Assembly (NCBI GenBank): GCA_035315685.1
Contig: DATFXR010000747.1
Location: 1-27,074, forward strand
Origin: QHWK01 sp035315685
GTDB lineage: Bacteria; Acidobacteriota; Vicinamibacteria; Vicinamibacterales; CAVVIG01
Direction: 5' to 3'
Length of the DNA: 27,074 bases
Every line of letters starts with the position of its first letter. Position 1 is the stretch's first letter. Of the stretch, positions 20,977-27,074 are shown one piece after another. The translations under genes and the position numbers were made by a program. The notes under the pieces are model-generated. The model was not told the DNA's origin and ran no database searches. It worked only from the letters and a program-made list of their open reading frames with translations.

Positions 20977-23355
20977 ATGACTGGAAGGTTTGCTTGGGTG
21001 GGCCAGCTCGGTCCACGCGTGCTCGTCGCTCTGGTATTCGTGCTCGTCGGCCCGACTGCTCTGTTCGCGCAGCCGCAGACCTACGTGTGCTACGCGCCCG
21101 GCGGCTTCGGCGTCGTCCCGCCGCTCGCGCCGCCCGCGCTTCCGCCGGTGCTGCTCTCCTCGCTCAAGTCCGTACCCAATCCAGTGATTCCGCCGGACAA
21201 GGTCACCCAGTTGCCCACGATCCGAGGCGACCTGGTCGATTACGTCGCGAACCTGAGCGCCGCGATCCGCCTCGGGAAAGCTCTGTTCTGGGACGTGCAG
21301 GCGGGCAGCGACAACAAGACGGCCTGCGCAACGTGTCACTTCCAGGCAGGTCAGGACGGGCGCAGCACCAACCAGTTGAACCCCGGCGCCAACAACGCAT
21401 GGGACGCGCAAGCTCCGAACCGCGCGCTCGGCGCGCTCGATTTCCCGTTGACGCGAAGCGCGACGAGCGACAACGACAACATCGTCGGATCGCAGGGTGT
21501 GCGAAAGTCGAACTTCGCGGGATTCAACAGCAAGACCGGCGCGGAACAGACGACGGCGGTGCCCGATCCGGTGTTCAACGTCGGCGGCGTGAACGTTCGG
21601 CAGGTGACCGGCAAGAACACGCCGTCGGTGATCAACGCCGTCTTCAATCACCGCAACTTCTGGAACGGACGGGCGCAGTCGGAGTTCAACGGGGTGAACC
21701 CGTTCGGCAACCGCGACACCACCGCACGCGTGTGGTACCTCGGCGTGACCGGGCCGACGCAGATCGACATCCACATCCAGGACGCGGCGCTTGCATCGCA
21801 GGCGGTCGGCCCTCCGTTGAATCCGGTCGAAATGTCGGCCGCGAACCGCTCGTTCCCCGATCTCGGGCACAAACTCCTGGGGCTCAAACCGCTCGGCCTG
21901 CAGAAAGTCGATCCGACCGACAGCGTGCTCGGCTCGTATGCCGATCCGGTCAAGGGACTCACGACCACCTACGCGTCGATGATCCAGCAGGCGTTCAAGG
22001 CCAAATGGTGGAACGCGAGCTCGAAGCAGACGGTCAAGATCAACGGCAAGACGTACACGATGGCCGAGGCCAACACGTCGCTCTTCTGGGGCCTCTCGAT
22101 CATGTTGTACGAGGCCACCCTGGTTGCCGACAACACGCCGCTCGATCAGTACCTCGCGCCGGCAGGTGCCGCGTTCCCGCGGCCGCCACTTCCAGACACG
22201 ACGCCGCTGAACCAGGTGGTGACGCGGCTGGCCAACGAAGGCATCACCGTCGTCGACAGCACGGGCGCGACGCGGACCGTGACCGTGGACGACATCCTGA
22301 ACGGGCTGTCGATGTTCGAGCTGCCGGCGCTGCCGCCGTCGTCGTTCCCGCTCGTCGAGCCGTCGGCCTTCACGTCGTCGGGTGTGCTCGGTGGAACCGG
22401 ATCGCTCAACACCGGCGGCGCGGGCGTCGGCTGCATCGGCTGCCACGTGGGTGCGGAGACGACGAGCGCGTCGCTGCGAAACCTGACCGGGCCGGGCATC
22501 GAAGCGGGCGATGCCGCGTTGAAGGCAGCCGGTTTCGATCTGCGCATGGAACGGATGTTCACGAATCTGAGCTGGACGCCTCCGGGGCCGCTCAGCCCGG
22601 TGCCGGCTGGAACCGACGTCATCACATTCGATCCAGCCACCTACGCAGTCAACACCATCGACGCGTTTGGCCAGGTGGTCGCGCCGCCGATTTCGCTCCC
22701 GGTCGCCACCTATGACACCGGTTGGTACAACATCGGCGTCCGCCCGACAGCAGACGATCCCGGCGTCGACGGAACGGATCCGTTCGGGAACTCGCTCTCA
22801 TGGGTCCATCTGTTCCAGGCGCTCTCCGACCCGAGCATCATCAAGGTACCCGGCAACGGCCTGGGGTGCGCCGGGATCGGCCAGAACACGGCGTTCCCCA
22901 ACCTGCTGCTGAACGCGAAGGGATTCCCACTGCTCTCCGGGCCCATGACGAAGACGGAGAGCGCCGACGTTGCGGGCACATTCAAGGTCCCGCAGCTGCG
23001 CAACATCGAGCTGAACGGGCCGTACTTCCACAACGGTGGCAAGGCAACGCTCGCGCAGGTGGTGGACTTCTACGACGGCGGCGGCGACTTTCCTAACGCG
23101 ACCAAAGCGCCCGCCATCGTGCCGCTGATGTTGTCAGCGGATCAGATGAATGGTCTTGTCGCGTTCCTGCTGTCGCTCACCGACGATCGCGTGCGGTTCC
23201 AGCAGGCCCCGTTCGATCATCCGCAACTCTTCGTGCCGAACGGTGACAGCGTCCCGGGCACGGACAACATGATCGAGATTCCCGCGACTGGCGCGGCGGG
23301 CGCGCCCATGCCGCTTCAACGGTTTCTGAATCTGAATCCCTTTCAAGGCCGGTAG
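20977..23355 (+). CDS. Large diheme cytochrome c peroxidase / MauG-family protein
   Basis: The 792-aa periplasmic protein has a signal peptide ending near ALFA (residue 31). Two CxxCH c-heme sites are present: C117-C120-H121 (CATCH) and C486-C489-H490 (CIGCH). Family features are LGKALFWD before heme 1, TPSVINAVFNHRNFWNGRA, and the C-terminal FKVPQLRNIELNGPYFHNGG followed by LA-VVDFYDGGGDF. The family reduces peroxide or oxidises partner substrates with high-valent heme. This protein is about twice the usual length and its hemes are 369 residues apart, against roughly 150 in classic bacterial peroxidases, so the two domains carry large insertions. The ATG at 20977 has GGAGG 7 bases upstream. 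Thirty bases separate it from the multicopper oxidase, implying a shared transcript and possibly shared electron flow. The substrate is unknown. Confidence 0.88.
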   Translation: MTGRFAWVGQLGPRVLVALVFVLVGPTALFAQPQTYVCYAPGGFGVVPPLAPPALPPVLLSSLKSVPNPVIPPDKVTQLPTIRGDLVDYVANLSAAIRLGKALFWDVQAGSDNKTACATCHFQAGQDGRSTNQLNPGANNAWDAQAPNRALGALDFPLTRSATSDNDNIVGSQGVRKSNFAGFNSKTGAEQTTAVPDPVFNVGGVNVRQVTGKNTPSVINAVFNHRNFWNGRAQSEFNGVNPFGNRDTTARVWYLGVTGPTQIDIHIQDAALASQAVGPPLNPVEMSAANRSFPDLGHKLLGLKPLGLQKVDPTDSVLGSYADPVKGLTTTYASMIQQAFKAKWWNASSKQTVKINGKTYTMAEANTSLFWGLSIMLYEATLVADNTPLDQYLAPAGAAFPRPPLPDTTPLNQVVTRLANEGITVVDSTGATRTVTVDDILNGLSMFELPALPPSSFPLVEPSAFTSSGVLGGTGSLNTGGAGVGCIGCHVGAETTSASLRNLTGPGIEAGDAALKAAGFDLRMERMFTNLSWTPPGPLSPVPAGTDVITFDPATYAVNTIDAFGQVVAPPISLPVATYDTGWYNIGVRPTADDPGVDGTDPFGNSLSWVHLFQALSDPSIIKVPGNGLGCAGIGQNTAFPNLLLNAKGFPLLSGPMTKTESADVAGTFKVPQLRNIELNGPYFHNGGKATLAQVVDFYDGGGDFPNATKAPAIVPLMLSADQMNGLVAFLLSLTDDRVRFQQAPFDHPQLFVPNGDSVPGTDNMIEIPATGAAGAPMPLQRFLNLNPFQGR

Positions 23356-23385
23356 GTGCCGTCGCAACCGAGACAGGAGAAGACG

Positions 23386-25494
23386 ATGGACAAAAAAGAC
23401 CAACTCAAATTGAACCGGCGGGACCTGCTGAAGATGGGCACCGGGCTCGTCATCGCCTCCACCGCCGGGCTGCGGATCAGCGCGCCGCGCCAGGCATTCG
23501 CAGGTCAGATCACGAACACCGGCTGCGCCGGGACGGGAGTCATGGAAGTCTTCCCGACCAGCCCGCTGATTCTGTCGCCGTTTACCGATCCGCTGCCGAT
23601 CCCGACGCCGATGCAGCCGGTGTCGATCGCGGATTGGAACACGACCGGGACACTCTGCCCGGTACCGGGACCCGGAATTGGACAACAGGATTCCGACGCG
23701 CTCAGCCAGCATGAGATCTGGCCGAGCCAGCTCGGACTGCCGGATCCGCTCTTCTACCGGATCCAGCTCCAGGTGAGGCAGCACAGTTTCACGACATCGC
23801 TGGTGCAGCCGATCGACTCCACTGGTGCTCCGACGCAGGTGCCCGGAACCACCAGTTCCGATCCGCGGTACCTGCCCGGCAGCACGATCTACGGCTTCAA
23901 CGGAACGTTCCCCGGCCCGATGATTTACGGGATGTACGGCCGGCCGGCAATCGTCAGGTTCGAGAACCACCTCGACGAGAACCCGTTCAACCTCGATCGC
24001 AACGACTTCGGCGCGGACAACGCGACGTTCCTCACGCACTTGCACAACGGCCACACCGCGCCGGAGAGCGACGGCAACCCGCATCACAAACCGCAGGCCT
24101 ACCGCCCGGGTGAATACTGCGACAACCTGTATCTGAACTGGCCGGCCGGCGGCGACAGCGCCGAGAAGCAGTCGTTCTTCTGGTTCCACGACCACAAGAT
24201 GGATTTCACCGGCGCCGACGTCTACAAGGGCATGGTCGGTCTGTATCCGATCTACGACCCGAGCATGGACTACGGCAACGAGAACGACACCAAGAACAAG
24301 TCGAATCTCCGGCTGCCCGGCGTGCCGGATCCGATCAGTGGACGGATCGAGTACGACATCCCGCTGGCCTTGTATGACTGCCGCCTCGACGACGGCGTGA
24401 CGCCGCACAAGGACTTCCACAACGGCTGCGGTGAGATGCACCCGGAATGGTGGGGCCACACCTTCTTCCGTCATTTCCCGAACCACGGATTCGTCGGCGA
24501 CATCTTCACGGTGAATGGGACGGCGTATCCAGTGCTCGAGGTGAAACGCCGGAAGTACCGCCTCCGTTTCCTCGACGCGTCGATCGCGCGCATCTACAAC
24601 CTGATGCTGATGCAGACCGGCAGCCACGGCACTGAACCCCCAGTGCTGGCCACCGATCCCGATCCGAACAAACGGCAGGGTCAGTGGCGCGTTCCCAATG
24701 CGCAGCAGTGCATGCGGTTCACGCAGATCGCGAGCGAAGGAGGGCTGCTGCCGTACCCGATCATGCGCGACTCGTTCGAGATCTGGCCGGCGAAGCGGCG
24801 CGAGTTCGTGGTCGACTTCTCGAAATACATGGACGGGACGCCGACGACCAAGGGCGACGTGATCTATTTGGTGAACACCCTGCAGATGTCGACCGGTCGC
24901 AAGTGGAACGAACCGACGAAGGTGCTCGACGACGGGACGGTCGTGCCCGATCCGGACTTCGAGCCCAACTTCAAGTGCCCGATGATCAAAATCGTCATCG
25001 GCGACGACGCGCCGGACCACAGTGGGGTGCCCACACAACTCCGTCCGCTGCCGCTGGTCAACACGAAAAAGCTGAATTCGCTGCCGAACTTCACGTTCGA
25101 GCTGCAGCGCAGCGGCGCGTTCGGCGGAGAAGTCGAATGGCTGATCAACGGTCGGCCGTTCGAGCCAACCAATGCCATGCGAACCGTGTCCAGGGGCGGA
25201 CCGGAGATGTGGACGGTGCGGAACGGTGGCGGAGGGTGGGTCCACCCGCTGCATCTGCACATGGAAGAGCACCGCGTGATTACGCGGAACGGCGTCGTCG
25301 CGGGGTTGGACCCGCGGCACCCCGACGACATCTCGAAGGAAGACGTCGTCGCGCTCGATCCGGGTGAGGAGGTCGTGATCTATCGCAACTTCCGCACGTT
25401 CAACGGAAAGGGCGCAGGCGCGCGATTCGTGACCCACTGTCACAACCTCGCGCACGAAGACCACGCGATGATGTTCGGTTGGACGATCAAGTAG
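23386..25494 (+). CDS. Tat-exported multicopper oxidase (four-copper, CotA/CueO-like)
   Basis: The 702-aa protein is a periplasmic or extracellular oxidase that couples one-electron substrate oxidation to reduction of O2 to water. A Tat signal (NRRDLLKMG, R11-R12, then a hydrophobic stretch ending QAFA) means it is exported folded with copper. All copper motifs are present: HLHNGH (H218, H220), WFHDHKM (H268, H270), HPLHLH (H620, H623, H625) and HCHNLAHEDHAM (H684, C685, H686, H690, axial M695). The Met axial ligand fits bacterial CotA/CueO-type oxidases. It is longer than CotA (about 510 aa), with inserts between the copper motifs. Copper(I), manganese(II) or phenolic substrates are all possible. 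The ATG at 23386 has AGGAG 6 bases upstream. Its place between a diheme peroxidase and a Cus-type pump favours metal handling. Confidence 0.93.
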   Translation: MDKKDQLKLNRRDLLKMGTGLVIASTAGLRISAPRQAFAGQITNTGCAGTGVMEVFPTSPLILSPFTDPLPIPTPMQPVSIADWNTTGTLCPVPGPGIGQQDSDALSQHEIWPSQLGLPDPLFYRIQLQVRQHSFTTSLVQPIDSTGAPTQVPGTTSSDPRYLPGSTIYGFNGTFPGPMIYGMYGRPAIVRFENHLDENPFNLDRNDFGADNATFLTHLHNGHTAPESDGNPHHKPQAYRPGEYCDNLYLNWPAGGDSAEKQSFFWFHDHKMDFTGADVYKGMVGLYPIYDPSMDYGNENDTKNKSNLRLPGVPDPISGRIEYDIPLALYDCRLDDGVTPHKDFHNGCGEMHPEWWGHTFFRHFPNHGFVGDIFTVNGTAYPVLEVKRRKYRLRFLDASIARIYNLMLMQTGSHGTEPPVLATDPDPNKRQGQWRVPNAQQCMRFTQIASEGGLLPYPIMRDSFEIWPAKRREFVVDFSKYMDGTPTTKGDVIYLVNTLQMSTGRKWNEPTKVLDDGTVVPDPDFEPNFKCPMIKIVIGDDAPDHSGVPTQLRPLPLVNTKKLNSLPNFTFELQRSGAFGGEVEWLINGRPFEPTNAMRTVSRGGPEMWTVRNGGGGWVHPLHLHMEEHRVITRNGVVAGLDPRHPDDISKEDVVALDPGEEVVIYRNFRTFNGKGAGARFVTHCHNLAHEDHAMMFGWTIK

Positions 25495-25513
25495 CGGCAC
25501 GGTCGGCCGCGCA

Positions 25514-25551
25514 GCAGGCCGTCGAATGGCGCATGTCCATCGACGGCCTGC
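25514..25551 (+). repeat. Strong intercistronic hairpin between oxidase and adaptor genes
   Basis: GCAGGCCGTCGA (25514-25525) pairs perfectly with TCGACGGCCTGC (25540-25551). With one bulged A the stem extends by TGG/CCA. It sits 19 bases after the oxidase stop and 5 before the GGAG region serving the adaptor. No T-tract follows, so partial termination or mRNA processing that sets different expression levels is more likely than full termination. Confidence 0.6.
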
Positions 25552-25571
25552 CCATAGGAGTGGAGAGTCCG

Positions 25572-26840
25572 ATGATCAGAAAGGCAGCGTTCTCGTTCCT
25601 GCTCTGTGGCGCGATCGGCTTGGCGTTCGTCGCCGGCTCGTGGCACTCGCGCCAGGACACGGTCACCGCGTCCGGCCTGCACGGTCGCCGGATTCTCTAC
25701 TACGTCGACCCGATGCACCCGTCGTACACGTCCGACAAGCCGGGCATCGCGCCGGACTGCAACATGACACTCGAGCCGGTCTATGTAGACGGCGAGGCGC
25801 CAGCCGACCTGGCGCCCGCTGCGCGTGCCACTGGCGCCATCGCGGTTGACGAAGCAACGCAGCGGATGATCGGTGTCCGCGTGCGCGCCGTCGACCAGGA
25901 GGCTGGCGTCGAGCGCGTCCGGCTGTTCGGCCGCGTCGCTGCAGAAGAGACAGGCATCTACAAGTTGAACGCGGGTCTCGACGGGTACGTCCGCGACCTG
26001 GCCGGCGTCACAACCGGCAGCGCCGTTCGCAAGGACCAGTGGCTGCTCACCTATTCGAGCCCGGAAATCCGTCAGCCGATCCAGGGGTTCGTGGGTGCCC
26101 TCGACTCGATCGATCGCGAGACACGCAACGAAACGGTGAGCTCCGTGCAGATGGCGTTTGCGCAGGTTGCCCAGGAGCAGGCGGTCGACCGCCTGATCAC
26201 GCTGGGCATGTCGAGGCCACAGATCGAGGAAATCAGAAAGACCCGCGTCATTCCAGCGAACATCGAGGTCAGCGCGCCGGTCGACGGCTTCATCACCGCC
26301 CGCAACGTGTCGGCGGGCGAGAAGATCATGAAAGGCACCGAGCTCTTCCGCGTCGCCGATCTCCGTCAGGTGTGGGTGCTCGCCGACGTGCCGCCGCGCG
26401 ACGCCGAACGCGTGCGGCCCGGCATGGCCGCTGAGATCTCGCTGGCCGGCCACGTGCTGCCCGCGCACGCCCGGGTCAGCGCCGCCGTGCTTCCCCAGTT
26501 CGACCCCACGACGCAGTCATCGAAGATCAGGCTCGAGATCGACAACGCCGAGTTCGTTCTGCGCCCTGACATGTTCGTCGACGTCAACCTCCTGGTGCCT
26601 TACGGGGCGACGATCACGGTCCCCGCCGAAGCGCTCGTCGCGACTGGTCTGACCAACCGCGTGTTCGTCGAACGGAGCGCCGGGGTCTTCCAATCGCGCC
26701 AGGTGCGGACCGGCCGCCGCCTCGGCGATCGCGTCGAGGTTCTGGACGGTCTCAGCGAAGGTGACCGCATCGTCGTCTCGGGCACCTTCCTGCTTGATTC
26801 CGAGACGCGGATCCACGGCCATGATCAACAGACTCATTGA
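25572..26840 (+). CDS. cusB: CusB-like RND efflux periplasmic adaptor with heavy-metal-binding domain
   Basis: This is the membrane fusion protein of a heavy-metal RND exporter. The 422-aa product has an N-terminal signal/anchor (about residues 5-22) and a heavy-metal-binding domain at about 43-71 (DPMHP, then DKPGIAPDCNM and EPVY). The usual CGM of this domain reads CNM here (C63-N64-M65). The adaptor core has a lipoyl/barrel-sandwich part (VSAPVDGFITARNVSAGEKI), a helical hairpin, a beta-barrel and a C-terminal membrane-proximal domain (VEVLDGLSEGDRIVVSGTFLLDSE). The domain set is typical of Cu/Ag (Cus-type) systems. The ATG at 25572 has GGAG 6 bases upstream; the open frame extends back to 25479, but that crosses a hairpin and would bury the signal. 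It overlaps the pump gene by 20 bases. Confidence 0.88.
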   Translation: MIRKAAFSFLLCGAIGLAFVAGSWHSRQDTVTASGLHGRRILYYVDPMHPSYTSDKPGIAPDCNMTLEPVYVDGEAPADLAPAARATGAIAVDEATQRMIGVRVRAVDQEAGVERVRLFGRVAAEETGIYKLNAGLDGYVRDLAGVTTGSAVRKDQWLLTYSSPEIRQPIQGFVGALDSIDRETRNETVSSVQMAFAQVAQEQAVDRLITLGMSRPQIEEIRKTRVIPANIEVSAPVDGFITARNVSAGEKIMKGTELFRVADLRQVWVLADVPPRDAERVRPGMAAEISLAGHVLPAHARVSAAVLPQFDPTTQSSKIRLEIDNAEFVLRPDMFVDVNLLVPYGATITVPAEALVATGLTNRVFVERSAGVFQSRQVRTGRRLGDRVEVLDGLSEGDRIVVSGTFLLDSETRIHGHDQQTH

Positions 26841-27074
26841 TCTCTCGGCGCGGCACCGCATCGCGGTGGTCGCTCTCGCGCTCGCCGGCGCGGCGGCAGG
26901 CTGGCTCTCGCTTCGTCAGGTGCCGCTCGACGCCGTGCCCGACCTGAGCGACACGCAGGTGATCGTCTACTCCACCTGGGATCGCAGCCCGGACATCATC
27001 GAAGATCAGGTCACCTATCCGATCGTCACCGCCCTCCTCGGTGCGCCGCGCGTCAAGGCGGTACGCGGCATTTC
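26821..27074 (+). CDS. cusA: CusA/CzcA-family heavy-metal RND efflux pump (5' part only)
   Basis: Only the first 84 codons are in the window. They translate to MINRLIDLSARHRI, a first membrane segment, then the hallmark stretch PLDAVPDLSDTQVIVYS and PDIIEDQVTYPIVTALLGAP followed by VKAVRG. These are diagnostic of CusA/CzcA inner-membrane pump subunits, and the PDLSDTQVI form favours the monovalent Cu/Ag (CusA) branch. The start ATG at 26821 lies inside the end of the adaptor gene, giving a 20-base overlap and translational coupling. The gene runs off the right edge; a full pump would be about 1,040 residues. Confidence 0.9.
   Translation, partial: MINRLIDLSARHRIAVVALALAGAAAGWLSLRQVPLDAVPDLSDTQVIVYSTWDRSPDIIEDQVTYPIVTALLGAPRVKAVRGI

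Noticed and set aside
23134..25500. A 788-codon antisense frame opposite the multicopper oxidase
   Set aside because: A shadow of the real oxidase gene, whose copper motifs are unambiguous; the composition is typical of a high-GC antisense frame.

Overview
The window is high-GC Gram-negative chromosome. The Tol envelope operon, the TolA/TonB, RecN and ParB variants, and the abundance of secreted HAF/Ig-like proteins suggest an Acidobacteriota-type organism (Vicinamibacteria-like). That placement is inference from gene style; there is no rRNA or other marker gene here to prove it. I see no tRNA, rRNA, CRISPR array, insertion sequence or phage gene.

Layout. (1) 1-3.5 kb, minus strand: a Tol-type operon read right to left, tolQ/exbB, tolR/exbD, a TolA/TonB-like protein, then tolB, with overlapping stop/start codons and a good promoter (TTGACA-N18-TACAGT) at 3464-3493. 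(2) 3.5-8.8 kb, plus strand: housekeeping genes recN, miaB, a bifunctional-nuclease-domain protein, parA and parB. (3) 8.8-13.8 kb: a signalling block. It has a 488-bp spacer with a strong promoter, a large PAS/HAMP NarL-type histidine kinase, its LuxR-type response regulator, a receiver-only paralogue, and a convergent ECF sigma factor with a Cys-rich N-terminus. (4) 13.9-20.7 kb: four secreted proteins without enzymatic signatures (a 909-aa HAF/Ig-repeat protein, an 833-aa PKD-type protein, a 78-residue precursor of a small Cys-containing peptide, and a 162-aa protein), separated by strong GC hairpins. (5) 21-27 kb: a likely operon of a very large diheme cytochrome c peroxidase/MauG-like protein, a Tat-exported four-copper multicopper oxidase, a CusB-like adaptor with a heavy-metal-binding domain, and the start of a CusA-like RND pump cut by the window edge.

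The most notable signal is not a gene. An ungapped ~85-bp upstream element recurs three times, at 16730-16814, 19957-20041 and 20852-20936. It lies before the 833-aa secreted protein, the 162-aa secreted protein and the peroxidase/oxidase/efflux operon. Blocks TTTCC, ATTCCC, ACCG, CACCC and TA(T/C)CTTG fall at identical spacing in all three copies, hand-counted at 36-40 of 63 identical positions per pair over the core. This argues that the secreted proteins of unknown function and the redox/metal-export operon form one co-regulated periplasmic or extracellular system. Copper (or possibly manganese) handling is the natural hypothesis. The nearby kinase/regulators and ECF sigma factor are candidate controllers, but only by proximity.
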